A stretch of 64,000 nucleotides of DNA from Cladorhizidae sp. MBARI D1340-BT2 (GCA_028752905.1 JAQNBH010000012.1:27165816-27229815); one strand, 5' to 3'. Positions 43,230-56,379 are shown, counted from the stretch's first letter. Notes: generated from the letters alone by a model not told the origin. Numbers and translations: made by a program.

Positions 43230-44270
43230 GTGGCAGCTATCGTTATTACCTTTTGCCCCAACACTGGATCTGGAATCAGGAGATACAACAAAAAGTGGGA
43301 AGAAACTTTTCCCTGGTTAGAGTTTGATAAAAATTTACAGGGTGCGTTCTGCAAATTATGCAAAAAGGGTGGAAGATCTCTTCAGAGGACTGGTGGGACT
43401 TGGATTACCAAACCATTCAAGAAGGTGACTCAGAAAATTAAATCACATTCAAAAAGTTAAGTGAACCTTCTATCCTGTCAATTGGACGTGGAAGCTGATA
43501 CAGCTGTGAGAGAAGGATCCATTGTCAGCCAGCTTCAAAATGTTGGAGAGCAGCAAAGATTACAAAATAGGAAGGCGATTAAAACTCTAATCCAATGCAC
43601 TCACTTTGTAGCTCATCAGCACAACGCATATACTATTAACTTTGACAAACTACTTGAATTGGTAGCGAGTTGTGGTGGAGAGACTCTTCAAACCTTTATT
43701 GACAGAGCTGGAAATGCAACGTACACCTCAAAAATGGCTGTAGTAGAGTTTGTGAATGCTCTTGGAACATGGGTGGAACAGTCTCTACTTAAGTGGCTTC
43801 ATAAGGCACCTTTTTTAGCATCATGGCTGATGAATGCACTGATGTTACTACCATAGAGGAGCTGACAATTTGTTGTCATTGGGTGGAGAGCAGTGTACCA
43901 GAAGAACACTTCATTGAAATTTTACCCTTAAAGAAAGCTAATGCTGAAAGTATCTATTCTGCTTCAGTGGAATACTGCAAGGAAAAGAACATTCAGTTCG
44001 GAAGGCTTGTAGGAATGGGATTTGATGGAGCTGCTACTTTCTCTGGTGACAAAACTTGAGTTCAAAGAAGGTTGAAAGAGCTCTCACCTCATGCATTGTT
44101 TGTCTGTCTCTGTCATGTCCTTCAACTGGCTTCTGTACAAGCTGCTAATACTACATCAGGTATCAAGCATGTCTACACTACTCTGGTGACATTATGGAAG
44201 TTCTTTCATTACTGCCCCAAAACGTGCAGACAGTTGCATTTCCCCCCCCAAAACTTATGGTTACCACTTT
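43230..44270 (+). pseudogene. Second hAT (DUF4371-type) transposase, different lineage
   Basis: N-terminal finger-like part at 43230-43460 (KWEETFPWLEFDKNLQG; CKLCKKGG). Middle part at 43461-43856 (NRKAIKTLIQCTHFVAHQHN). Catalytic-side part at 43823-44059 (DECTDVTTIEELTICCHW; GMGFDGAATFSGDKT), then 44072-44220 (SPHALFVCLCHVLQLASVQA). This order fits the ZNF862/C17orf113-like branch of hAT, unlike the 47759 copy. In-frame stops at 43458-43460 and 44057-44059 and a shift around 43830 inactivate it. The C-terminal dimerisation domain is missing. Confidence 0.8.
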
Positions 44271-44299
44271 AGTGCTTCGTAGATTCTGCAAACTTCATG

Positions 44300-44765
44300 G
44301 TATAGACTTGATATATAGCTCAAAAGATAGGTCTCTCTGTGTGCTCTCTTTTAATACCAAAATATTTTTCATAGGTATAACTATAGGCAAGTTACTAGAC
44401 CTAAAGTGGAGGGACCTCAAAACCTGAATGCCTGCAACCTCCACATAAATAACTCTAGATTGCTAAGTGCTAATTATCATGTGTGGCTAGAGGAAGCCCT
44501 ACTCTATGCAACGAGTGTTTTGCAATATTTAGATCAGCAGTGATGTGCATCCATAGGAGTAGATCGTCCAAAGATTATGCCATTAAGGACGCTGATATAG
44601 CTCTTGTGCATTCCGAGAGCTGTATCCCAGCTGCGGAACTATAATAGTGTATGCATATGTAATGTTAAACATTCCACCCCTCCCCTCACCCCCCCCCCCC
44701 CCCCCCCCCCCAAAAGTGTTTTCATTAGGCGTTAACATTTTAGTACGCGGTCAATCGCGTGGGTG
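44300..44765. repeat. Dispersed repeat related to 5860-6075 and 52725-52970
   Basis: Shares GATATATAGC, AAAAGATAG, CATAGGTA, GGGACCTCAAAACCTG and TGTTTTCATTA in the same order with both segmental copies. A poly-C run of about 23 (44689-44711) interrupts it. So part of the duplicated block carries an older interspersed repeat. Confidence 0.6.
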
Positions 44766-44840
44766 GAAAATGACTCAACCCCATCGGTGGAAAATGACTC
44801 AACCCCATCATCCCTAAAGCAAAGCTGTGTGTTGGCTACG

Positions 44841-45114
44841 AGATTTAGTAAACATTCACACCTTAGTGACTGTTTGGAGTTAGTGCTTTTTATCTCAAGG
44901 CTATCTATAATGTTAGGCAATGTTTAGCTAAGATTTAGTAAACAGGCACAACTTAGTGACTGTTTAGAGTTAGTGCTTTTCTATATCAAGTCTATCTATA
45001 ATGTTAGGCAATGTTTAGCTAAGATTTAGTAAACAGGCACAACTTAGTGACTGTTTAGAGTTAGTGCTTTTCTATCTCGAAGGCTATCTACAATGTTAGG
45101 CAATGTTTAGCTAA
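44841..45114. repeat. 90-bp tandem repeat, 3 units
   Basis: Units start with AGATTTAGTAAACA at 44841, 44931 and 45022. Each contains TTAGTGACTGTTT and GTTAGGCAATGTTTAGCTA. A 24-bp duplication (GGTGGAAAATGACTCAACCC) sits just before, at 44762-44808. Confidence 0.9.
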
Positions 45115-45181
45115 CGATCAACTTTTGTGACACTCCTTCTTTAGAAACATGCGGAGATGGCGTGTAGAAGCTTTACCTGAG

Positions 45182-46036
45182 CTTAAGGAAGCTCCTGGAC
45201 AGTGGATGATGCTAAGCTCCAGCAATAAAGGTAGGAAGCTCCTGGACAGTGGATGATGCTAAGCTCCAGCAATAAAGGTAGGAAGCTCCTGGACAGTGGA
45301 TGATGCTAAGCTCCAGCAATAAAGATAGGAAGCTCCTGGACAGTGGATGATGCTAAGCTCCAGCAATAAAGGTAGGAAGCTCCTGGACAGTGGATGATGC
45401 TAAGCTCCAGCAATAAAGGTAGGAAGCTCCTGGATAGTGGATGATGCTAAGCTCCAGCAATAAAGATAGGAAGCTCCTGGACAGTGGATGATGCTAAGCT
45501 CCAGCAATAAAGGTAGGAAGCTCCTGGACAGTGGATGATGCTAAGCTCCAGCAATAAAGGTAGGAAGCTCCTGGACAGTGGATGATGCTAAGCTCCAGCA
45601 ATAAAGGTAGGAAGCTCCTGGATAGTGGATGATGCTAAGCTCCAGCAATAATGGTAGGAAGCTCCTGGACAGTGGATGATGCTAAGCTCCAGCAATAAAG
45701 GTAGGAAGCTCCTGGACAGTGGATGATGCTAAGCTCCAGCAATAAAGGCAGGAAGCTCCTGGACAGTGGATGATGCTAAGCTCCAGCAATAAAGGTAGGA
45801 AGCTCCTGGACAGTGGATGATGCTAAGCTCCAGCAATAAAGGTAGGCAGCTCCTGGACAGTGGATGATGCTAAGCTCCAGCAATAAAGGTAGGAAGCTCC
45901 TGGACAGTGGATGATGCTAAGCTCCAGCAATAAAGGTAGGAAGCTCCTGGACAGTGGATGATGCTAAGCTCCAGCAATAAAGGTAGGAAGCTCCTGGACA
46001 GTGGATGATGCTAAGCTCCAGCAATAAAGGTAGGAA
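45182..46036. repeat. 47-bp satellite, about 18 units
   Basis: Very uniform tandem array with units such as GGAAGCTCCTGGACAGTGGA followed by TGATGCTAAGC and CAATAAAGGTA. Starts at 45188 and 45235 give the 47-bp period. Few variants (GGATAGTGG, AAAGATA) suggest recent homogenisation. No coding potential is implied. Confidence 0.96.
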
Positions 46037-47758
46037 AAGGCCAACTATAATTAATTGTGTGCACAAATAATTTTCAACGTGTAGCTAGCTGCTTAGATAG
46101 AGCTATAGGGAGAATGCATGCTAACAATAGATTATTATAAGCAGCGTCCTATTTTCTAGAAGAGCAATACTGCCTATTTAGTGGACTGGTCTGCACTAAT
46201 ATTATTATTGTCGCCAATTGGCATCAACCGCCGTTCAAAGCTTGCACAAGCATGATGCCAATTGGCGTCAATCGTAGTTAATCATTAATTAACATAGTCA
46301 TTAACTTTAACTGTGCCCACCTTTGCTTATTAATACTGAATTTGGTATGATAATACCAAATTTAGTATAGTATGTCATATGCGACCATGCGCGAGGTGTG
46401 ACCAAAACTTTTTTTTTTAATTAAGACACTAGCCATAACCATGACAAAATCAACAAAGCCAAGGAGGTGGAGATATACACCAATATTTTAACGAATATGA
46501 TATTTGGCCTGAATTTGAAACATTATGTCGTTTTTTACAAAAAAAACAACCAGGCCAGTAAAAGTTTAATTTTTTTATTTGTCAATAAAAATGGGAGTTA
46601 ATTTATTTTTCATGTGTTTATGACTTCGTGTTATATTGTTTTTAATATGGTGGGCGATGGGGGGTCAAGGATTCCATGAAGGGGTCAATAGTCTAAAAAG
46701 TTTGCCTACCCCCATGTTAGACCAATCAGAATCCTAAACATATTGTGTGTTGAACTCTGCACTTTATTAATGATATCTTGAGAAGAGAAGCTTATTGAAG
46801 CGATTAGGACCTTTCCCAACCTCTGGCAGGTGTTATAAAGACTCGGGGCCAAAGAGCTGTCGGGATGTTGGGAGGGGCGTGGGTGGGGGGTGGGTTTGGG
46901 GAATATCCAACACTGCTAGTGGAAAGGCTGTATTTAGAACTGGCTATGGTATTTCTTTGACCTTGGCAGATATAAGATTCACTATACTACTTCCTCTCAC
47001 CACTCTGTAGAGCTGGCTTCAATTAATCAACTAATGAGTTCATGGAACACATTTACTCATTGCTACAAAAGATGAACTTACCTGCAACATGGCTTCCCAT
47101 GGATGAATGGTAGAAGAGAATTTTGCTAACCTTCTTGACAAAGACGTACAAAAACGTTGCTGATATCTATCGTCAACTGTACCAGTTCAATTTTGCATAA
47201 TCAATTTGTGCATAGTCAGCAAGACCTCATATAACTGAAGTATAATAGAGACATACATTCCAGAATCATCTCATTTTACAGATCTGGCCTGCTGATGTCT
47301 TGAGAGATAAAATGACTTTTCCTGGCTACTCTGATGTTGTTACATTCCAAAGACATCAGCTGCTGTTTTGTTGTTGTTCTGTTTTGTTGTTGTTCTGTTT
47401 TGTTGTTTTTTTTTGCAGCAGACATCATAAAAGTAGAAATGTTATATACGCACTGACCAATGGCGGGTCGGGTCTTTGGGTACTTAAGAACCCTCCTCCA
47501 GCCTTAACTCATCATTAGCTAATTGACTCAAAATGCACTCACTGAGTCTGATTCTTATGCTTCTCAGTTTGCATGCTGCAATATGCCAGTGCTGCGGTTG
47601 GTAAAGGGTCTGTGCATGGAACATACTCGCTGCAACAAGAGCTACAGTTTAGTTGCTCATACCACAATTGTGGGTGTGTCAGTCGCCATGCTGCACATGT
47701 GTCTAGCCCTGCACCTTGTTGCATGGTGTGGAACTTGGTGTTTGAAATTACGCTAGCC
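46037..47758. other. Spacer upstream of hAT copy B
   Basis: GCCAATTGGC palindromes at about 46213 and 46259. TGTTTTGTTGTTGTTC repeats at about 47366-47410. No gene was recognised. The last 250 bp may be the hAT leader. Confidence 0.4.
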
Positions 47759-50740
47759 ATGAAGAGATCTGTTGGTCAAACTTCTCTGGGTACTTGGTTA
47801 AAGAAAAAGAAGTCCTCAGAAGAAAACTGTCCTGATAATAATTTATCCCCAACTACCTATGCAGTGAATCAATCAACCTACTGCAGTTTACCCTCAAACT
47901 GAATCAGCCCAGTTGGATTCTGACCAAGTTCATCAAGTTTGACATCTTCTCTTCCACTCCTTTCTTCCCCCCCTCCTCCTGCCTATCTGGATATTGGCAT
48001 TTTGCTACAAAGTGAAAATCTAAATCACCTAACACAAAGTATTAAACTTAACATCATCAATTGCATTCTAGGTTCCTCATATAATTATCCTGCTAAGAAT
48101 TTTTATGGCATCAATCATCACTTTAAAGCTGAGTGGGTTAGGCATCATCTCCATGGCTGCATTACAGCATTTCTCAAGATGTTGTCTACTGTAAAGCTTG
48201 TGCTTTGTTTGCTCCCAGCGACATTAGGCAGCAAAAGTTAGGGATCTTTGTAACAAAGCCTTTACAGGTCTGGACTAAGCAGTCTTCAGCTTGTCTTAGC
48301 CATCAATATCATCATGATTCAATGACAATAATGGTTACTTTCAGAGGTTCATGTTCTGCTGCACCAACCCAGAATGTTGCTTGCATGCTCAGCAAGCAAC
48401 GTAAAGAGCAAGTGGCTGCAAATACAATGGTGGTTAAGTCACTGTTAGAGTGTGTTTGCTTTTGTGCAATGCAAGGTCTTTGTTTTAGAGGTCTTAGAGA
48501 TGATGTTACAGCAACTGAGTTCGATAATAAAGGTAACTTTATTGAACTGGTCCAATTTAGGACCAAGACGGACGAGGTGCTGTGCATGCATCTGGAAAAT
48601 GCACCTCGAAATGCAGTGTATACCTCTAAGACCATCCAAAATGAACCATAGTAGGTAGCAGCACAATCTGGAACAAGATTATTAAAGAAATAAAAGAAGC
48701 AACCATATTAGCAGATGAGGTAACAGATGGTGCTAATTTGTAGCAGGTTTCAATTAGTGATACGGTTTGTTAATGCTGAGAAACAAATCAGAGAAGAGTT
48801 TTCTGATTTTATTTCTGTAGAACGTATTACAGGTGATTCCATCTCAACTGCTCCTCTTTCTTGGCTTCAAGCACATGACATAGATGTGGCTTCTGTAGAG
48901 GTCAAGGCTATGATGGTGCAGCCAGTATGCCTTGCAATGTGGGTGTACAGGTAAGGATCTGTCAAGTATGCCTTTAGCTTTGTATACTCACTGCCAGAGT
49001 CACCAGTTGAATCTTTGTATTATGAGAGCATGCTCAATTTCCAATATCAGAAATACCAATGGTGTTATTTCAGAAATTGAGAAGTATTTCCCAAAGCGTC
49101 AGCATTTTTTTGAGCATGTTATTGAATCAGTTTCACCTGCAGAGAAAAGAGTTAAACTCAAGGACTTGTCCTGAACACGCTGGGTTCAGAGGACAGATTC
49201 CTATTTGGTACTTTATGACTTGTATCTTGCCATTATCAAGACTATGGAATCGATTAGCACCAGTAGTTCAGAGTATAGCAATTGGTCTTGGGATTCAGAA
49301 AGCTTGACAAAAGCAAATAGTTTCCTTCATCAACTTCCTTCTTTTGAATTTCTTGTTTCATTCAGCATTACAATGAGAATCTTTAGTAGTCTTCGATATC
49401 AACCCTATCAAATAGGACTCATGATGTTATGTCTGCATATGAACACATTTCAGATGTGCAACTGGAGTTGGAACTGTTTAAAACAATTTGTGAAGCAGAA
49501 CTCCATGCTTGGTTTGAAGACTTTTGCTGACAGCATTAACATACCTATTAGCATTCCCAGGATTACATCAAGACTAGTACATAGAGCCAATGTTTCTGCA
49601 GACAGCCCTGACTATCGCAGAAACATCATGATGACTTTCTGGAATCACATAACCACAGAAATGGAAACTAGATTTGGATCAATTTACCAGATAAAGATAA
49701 AACGCTTGCTCTCATTCCGTGCCTGCTATGTCTTATGCCTCCTCCTCCATTAAAGATGGTGAACTGTACAAGTCTGACTTGCCTTCTCCTCCATTAAAGA
49801 TGTGGTGAACTGTACAAGTCTGACTTGCCTTCTCCTCCATTAAAGATGGTGAACTGTACAAGTCTGACTTGCCTTCTCCTCCATTAAAGATGTAGGTGAA
49901 CTGTACAAGTCTGACTTGCCTTCTCCTCCATTAAAGATGTGGTGAACTGTACAAGACTTGCCTTCTCCTCCATTAAAGATGAGGTGAACTGTACAAGTCA
50001 GACTTGCCTTCTCCTCCATTAAAGATGTGGTGAACTGTACAAGTCTGACTTGCCTTCTCCTCCATTAAAGATGTGGTGAACTGTACAAGTCTGACGTGCC
50101 TTCTCCTCCATTAAAGATGTGGTGAACTGTACAAGTCTGGCTTGCCTTCTCCTCCATTAAAGATGAGGTGAACTGTACAAGTCTGACGTGCCTTCTCCTC
50201 CATTAAAGATGGTGAACTGTGCAAGTCTGGCTTGCCTTCTCCTCCATTAAAGATGAGGTGAACTGTACAAGTTTGACTTGCCTTCTCCTCCATTAAAGAT
50301 GTGGTGAACTGTACAAGTCTGACGTGCCTTCTCCTCCATTAAAGATGGTGAACTGTACAAGTCTGGCTTGCCTTCTCCTCCATTAAAGATGAGGTGAACT
50401 GTACAAGTCTGACTTGCCTTCTCCTCAATGCTCTCTACAGAATTTAAAAGATGGAAGATGAAATTTATTTCTATGTCACCAGATGACAGGCCTGACACTC
50501 TACGAGCAGCTTTACTATGCTGGGATGAAGATGCCTTTCCTAATATAAAAGTGCTTCTAATTATAGCATGTACTCTACCAATTACTACCTGTGAGTCAGA
50601 GAGAGCCAACAGCCAGCTGAAGTTGCTGAAGACTTATCTTCGGAGTACAATGTCGGAAGAGCGATTTGGTGTTTTGGCAGTAATCAAAGTCCATCGTAGA
50701 ATGGTCCATGATCTCCATCTGGTTGCAGCCTTTGCAATCA
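47759..50740 (+). pseudogene. hAT transposase (DUF4371 type), copy B
   Basis: The ATG at 47759 gives MKRSVGQTSLGTWLKKKKS, a typical opening for this group. The TTF-type finger region follows across several frames, with FAPSDIRQQKLGIFVTKP and CLSHQYHHDSM at 48205-48340. The segment homologous to window position 1 starts at 48835. The core region lies at 48932-49174 (YTHCQSHQLNLCIMRA) and the helical region at 49205-49730. A 46-bp minisatellite interrupts the gene at about 49738-50427. The dimerisation domain follows at 50428-50740 (ACTLPITTCESERANSQLK; KTYLRSTMSEERF). Multiple stops and frameshifts inactivate it. It shows what the window edge removed from copy A. Confidence 0.9.
49738..50427. 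repeat. 46-bp minisatellite inside hAT gene, about 15 units (copy B)
   Basis: Same monomer as 903-2935 but about 15 units, with several 43-bp monomers (GATGGTGAACTG lacks three bases). It ends in the same place, just before ATGCTCTCTACAGAATTTAA. Array length changed about threefold between the copies after duplication. Confidence 0.95.
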
Positions 50741-50940
50741 AGCACCCTCACTGGATGGCTCTACCCTGCCTACTAACACAAGCACCCTCACTGGATGGCT
50801 CTACCCTGCCTACTAACACAAGCACCCTCGCTGGATGGCTCTACCCTGCCTACTAGCACAAGCACCCTCGCTGGATGGCTCTACCCTGCCTACTAACACA
50901 AGCACCCTCGCTGGATGGCTCTACCTTGCCTACTAACACA
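50741..50940. repeat. 40-bp tandem repeat, 5 units (copy B)
   Basis: Units at 50741, 50781, 50821, 50861 and 50901, equal in number to copy A. The first overlaps coding for AFAIKHPHWMAL. Confidence 0.9.
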
Positions 50941-53900
50941 GTAAATGGTTTATGTAAATGTCTGCATGCATGCTCATTATTTAAATGACTTTTGAAAACT
51001 GGATGTGGTTTAATAAAGTGAGTGTGACAGTCATAAAGTTTATTGGAAGAACCCACCTCTTCCATCTACAACGTATTAGAATTCAAAAAGTGGAAAGCTA
51101 TAACCCAAAAAGTGGATTTCGAACCATAAAAGTGAATAGTTACGGCCTTGATGGTTTATTGGCTTTCATGGTTAGTTATTGAGACCCTTTCTGACCCAGC
51201 TGAAAATACGGTTACTCTGCTCCTCACAAGCATGGTGGGTACGGGTAAAGATGACCAGCTATAACCTATTCTAGACAACTGCTTACTTATAAACTGCTTC
51301 TGCTATCTCAGCTAGCTAAGTACTTGATTAACTCCAGACAAAAGAACTTGCTCAACATTGTGAGTAAATGTCGAACAATGGCTGAACTAGCATAACAGGC
51401 AGACATTGACCACCCAAGGGGAATGTAACGTTTAATTTGTTGCCCCCCAAAAGTTGTTCCCTCCTTATTGTTCCCACCCTAGCCCTAGCCCTAGCCCTTT
51501 ATTTTTCAAGAGGGAACTTTTTTTTTAAGTAAAAAGTTCCAGGAGGAACATATTTTTTAAAGCCAGGGGGAACCAAATATGGGGGGAACAAATTTGTCAT
51601 GACAGGAACCATAGATTCTGGACTGCCCTGTGAAGTGGCCTACTGAAGCCTATCATATCCAACATAACCCAACCTGTGGTCATTATGTGCAGCCAAATAT
51701 GTGACATGGTTCTTCACATAACACAACCTGTGGTCACTATGTGCAGCCAAATATGGTTCTTCACATAACCCAACCTGTAGTCACTACGTGCAGCCCAACA
51801 TGTGACATGGTTCTTATCAATGATCATCAAGCTGCCACACCCAGAAGATACCTGCACATCTGTGGATATCCCCAGCATAATAAAAGGCAGTGCATCTTGG
51901 TTTCATGCACACATCTATTAGCTGTTCAGTTTTGTCTGTTGCTAGTTTTGCTTTCATGTAAATTAAATTCAGATTGCATCTTGACCATGAATATGTATAA
52001 TTCAGGGATAGAGATTAGGGAGCGGAAGAGGGCTAAAGTCTCAATAATTATTAGTGTGACAAAGGTACATGTTTGGAACTAAATGTCGGAATTTTATTTA
52101 AAAATTCCGGATGCGCATCTAAACTCTAAACCAAGCATAGAAGTTCTCCACCACCATTCAATTACAATCCTCTATCTGGCCCAAAAGTCAGCTCTCCATC
52201 TCGCTTGGACAGGTTGGGTACGACTCTTTGCCTATAGAAAATCTGCCTAGCCTGCATTTGCATTGTGGAAAACTTACCCTCACATAGTTACCAGGAGAAA
52301 TATGACCTGCTTCTTGCTCAGCTTCTAATATGTCAAGATCTCTAAAAGTAGCTGAACAAAAATGAAGAACTTTGCATAATTCATTCTAGCTGAGGCTAGG
52401 TGTAATTTGTTGGGAAGAAGCTAATTTTTATTTCATCTAATATGACGTGATTCAACCAACCAAGAAAAATTCTTTACAATTCACATTTCAACTTCTCTAT
52501 AGATGATAGTTAACCAGCTACTCTCTCTCTCCCAATGATACTTGCAAGGCACTAGGTAGAGCTATAGGAAAATCTTCTTCAAGAAACGCCAATGGAATGG
52601 CTAGAAATTATACCAGTCAGACTCTCAGGGGGCATGAGCTCCATTTTTTTTACAAAGTGAAAAATAACTGTGGCTACAATTTCAGAGCTCCATAAATTGG
52701 GTACACTTTACTCTATGAATGATATATAGCTTAAAAGATAGCTCTCTCTATATGCTCTTTTTATATTAAACTCTTACATAGGTACAACTATGCTCCAGTT
52801 ACAGGGAGTCAAGTTGGGGACCTCAAAACCTGCATGCCCCAATTTTCTGCAGTTCTACCTCCTAATTGGAAATTGCTAGATGTTCCAGTAGCTGGAGGAA
52901 GCCCTACTTACTTGTTTTCATTAAGTGCTAAAATGTGAGTACATGGTCAAGTGTGCAGGTGATAAGAAATTTTATGAAATTGATTTTCAACCCACACGCC
53001 CAAGATATCGAATTTCGGTATACAAAATAGAATTGAACTTTCTTCCTCCCTTTCTCTTATGGTATATATACTATGTCAGGGGAAACTCTGCATTGCTCAA
53101 TTTATAGTTAGTGTCATATAATAAGTATAACCATCCCAATAACCAGCAGCCAAGACCACTGGACAGGTTCGGTGGTATTTGTGGTGCATAATAGAGGCTT
53201 TAGGTTCCCAGCTACAGCAGGTGTGCCATGTTTTTGGTGAGAGTTGCAGGCCCAGTGTCTGTGGGTTCTCCTGTTGGTGAACCTTCTAGACATAGAAACC
53301 TGTTTTCCTTTAGAGTAATGCACTCCGTCATGTGACAAGAACAGGAATAATGATATCTAAATGCACAGACAACATGCACAAACAATATATATAGCTATAT
53401 AGCCTGAGACTGCATGGTGGCTCCAAAAACTGCCATACCCCAAACCAGAAGTAATAATGAGTCACACACAAACAGTCCTTCAGCATTCACTTTATTATAT
53501 CCTTTTCTCTCTAATCACCATAACTGACTGACAAGATAGTGATTAAGCATTTTAATGTACTCAACATTCCAAGCCTTTTTTGTAAAACTGTTTGGTGCCT
53601 AAGCTTGACAGAATGTGCAAGCCTAGGTGACAATGGTTTGGGACAGTGGATAAATAAGAAGTAGGTAGATATAGGAATGCAAAGCCATTATTAAAGTCAG
53701 GTCAGTTTTCTTTACTTGTATTACATCTGTTTCCTGTAAACACATGTTTCTATGAAGTTTCTGCTTTTATCCTATAAAAGAACTTTTTTAATTCAAGTTG
53801 TCTTTACTGATGGACTGACCTGACTTTGTACTAATAAATTTACCCACTGTCCCAGAACTTCACCATGGCTTTGCACTTTCAATCATGACTATTGTATTAT

Positions 53901-54423
53901 ACCTGCTAGCTAGCACAGCATTTTAACTCAGAACTACTTTAGCTTTAAATGTGTTCTTTCGACATACCCGTATTCGGAACGCTTCTTTTTTCCGCTTTCT
54001 TTGCCGTCTCCATAACGAGCGGGCTTAATTTAGTGGAGAGCGGGTCCTGACATCCAAATCGAAGGGATCTAGGGCCAACCCTTTTAACCTATTCACTGTT
54101 TAACTTTAACCCATTCACTGGTGGAAACTGAAGAAAACGGCTTAATTTTACGGGTTTTACGATAATATTGGCCAGTGAGAAAGAGGTGCCTTGGCTACCT
54201 GATTACAAAAGAATTTAGTCAAGCTTTGGTGTCCGCTGTGAATACGAAATTTCGAGTTCCAAAGAGTATAATCGAGCGTTCAGCTAAAGATAGGAGTTCT
54301 TCGACTCTACAGAAACTTCGATAGCCGTATCCTACTCACTTGCCTGACCCTTGGAAGTCCCTCAGAAGATGACGCCACGCGCTAGCATTGGAGAAATGCA
54401 AGCTATATAATTATATATATTTT
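50941..54423. other. Unassigned duplicated sequence, copy B
   Basis: Matches 3447-5036 and 5852-7529. It holds the 45-60-bp CATAACCCAACCTGTGGTCA repeats (about 51663-51800), the empty Tigger site (about 52722-52735) and the 74-codon minus frame 53114-53338. No gene is supported. Confidence 0.5.
51422..51606. mobile_element. 185-bp insertion specific to copy B (MITE candidate)
   Basis: Interrupts the sequence that is continuous in copy A at about 3940 (AAGGGG then AACCATAG). Ends are imperfect inverted repeats (AATTTGTTGCCCCCC on the left, GGGGGGAACAAATTTGT on the right). The interior holds CCCTAGCCCTAGCCCTAGCC, a telomere-like variant. Target duplication is not clear. Confidence 0.6.
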
Positions 54424-55832
54424 GGATCAAGCGACTCCAGCCATCAAGAAATTCGTGCGCTTGTAGAGGTTATAGGCTACCTCAACAGCAAGGGTCTACT
54501 AGCTCTTTCTTTTTCATGTTCCAGGTAAGAAAGGGTCAACAGCAACGGTCTACTAGCTCTTTCTTTTTCATGTTCCAGGTAAGAAGGGGTACCTAGCCAT
54601 CACATACTATGTTATACCCGTGTATAGGTGTAGTTGTTCAATGGCGCTAAGAAAAAAAGCGGACCTGAAGGATGGGGCATGACCAAGTTGTAAATTACTG
54701 AAATCAATTAGCAGGGAGTTTTTTCTCAAAATCTCACCTGGTACTTCAGACATGGCTGCTATTAATATATTGGTGGGTGGGTGAGGCAGTACCCTGTATT
54801 AGATGCAGCAGATGAGTGTGGCTGTAACAAGAAAATGGCAATTACTGTGTACCAGTGGCTTAGGGAAGTGTGCTCTGCAGTACTATGTCGGAACTAGATT
54901 GTGCTTGCTGGTGTTGGATCTGTTATTCAAATAGACGAGTCACAATTCACACACAAACCCATGGTATCACTTGATATACTTTAATGGATGATCACTTTGG
55001 TTATTGACTGTTTAGCATCATAGAGGCCGCCCACCTATTATGGATATTTGGATTGGTTGACACAGACCATGCGCCTGCTCTTGGTACACTTGATAAACGT
55101 ATTGTGCCTATTTCAAAGATTTTAATTCAATGAAAATGTGTTTAGGTTACATGCAAGTTGTGGACCAGAGAGACGCAGCCACCTTGCTACCCATCATTCA
55201 GGCGCATGTTGCACCTGGATCAATAATCCATTCGGACCGTGGGCAGCTTATAGGCAGGTGGCTACTCTGCCAGGGATTGTGGATGAGAGAGTAAATCACT
55301 CCATTGAATTTATAAATTGGGTGTGCACACCCAACATATTGAGTCCTATTGGAACAGGGTATGGTTTGTGTGGAACGTAATTTTTTTTTTTAACAACAAT
55401 TATTATATTGTGCAGGTGAAGCAGGTGAAGCTCAAGCGGGTGAAATGAGTTCATCGCCACCAGCTCCCATCCTACCTAGATGAATTTATGTGGCGTGAGC
55501 TAAATGGAACAACTGTGGCTTTCACTTATAACATAATTATTAGCAGAAATTAAAACCCAATACCCTGTTTGATTGTAAATTATTCTGAAATATGGATTAG
55601 ACTTTCATTAATAGTTTAATTTTTATTGTTAGTTAGTTAATAATAAATTACTTTCATTGTATTATTATTTTATTTGGATGATATTTCATGAAATTTGGAT
55701 TGTGAATTATTCTGATTTGGATGAGATTTCCGTACTTTTGTTTCCTGCATGAACCCCCAAAACGCGCGTGCATGAAATAAAAAAATACGCAGAGATTTCT
55801 TGATGGCTGGAGTCGTAAAAGCCACTTCATCC
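54424..55832 (+). mobile_element. Merlin (ISXO2/IS1595-like) DNA transposon, copy B
   Basis: Same element as 7530-8920 with GGAT-starting inverted repeats. Flanks ATATATTTT and ATATTTTTT differ at one base, giving a possible 9-bp target duplication. It keeps a segment that copy A lost (IFGLVDTDHAPALG-like reading at about 55045-55085). It has a TAG at 54896-54898 where copy A has CAG in NQIVL. The C-terminal exon after the TTGTGCAG acceptor (about 55416) includes HRHQLPSYLDEFMWRE. Both copies are inactive. Confidence 0.85.
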
Positions 55833-56379
55833 ATATTTTTTAACATTTGGAACGCGTTCAATGTGTAGCTGCTAGCTCAGCTAAGTTGAACTGTAAGTAT
55901 AATACGGAGTTTTGTGCATCCATCCATAGATTTTTTTGTCTATTAAACCTCAATCCAATGTCCTACTAACCTTCCATCACCCCCATGGGTGGGCATGAAA
56001 AGGAGAGAGCAGTGGAGCTGAAACAAGAAACCCTAACCCCTTGAACTATGAAGCAACTTTAATTTCCCACTTTCTCACAAGTACATTTTATATGACTAGA
56101 ATGTAGTATATTGGTACATAGGAGAGAGAAGTAGTCCAATAACAGAACTATAATTTGTTTTTGTGCCACAGTAGGTAGCAGTCAGTGCTTGTGATTCCAC
56201 TCTGGCATAGCCATATGCCACATTACTGGCACCACCATTGGCTGTCAGATGCTTCTGTTTTTTTTGGTTTTGTTCTTTTTTTTATTTTATAAATGAACGC
56301 AAATACGGCAAATGCATAAGAATGGCTAGTATCAACCAAATGCTAGTATTAAAGCCAGCCTAGTGATGATCTCTCAGTC

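Noticed and set aside
43170..43245. tRNA gene around GGTTCAAATCC (minus strand)
   Set aside because: The T-stem does not pair and no cloverleaf can be drawn; at most a SINE remnant.
51477..51500. Interstitial telomere
   Set aside because: The unit is CCCTAG, only about four copies, inside a small insertion; too short and off-consensus.
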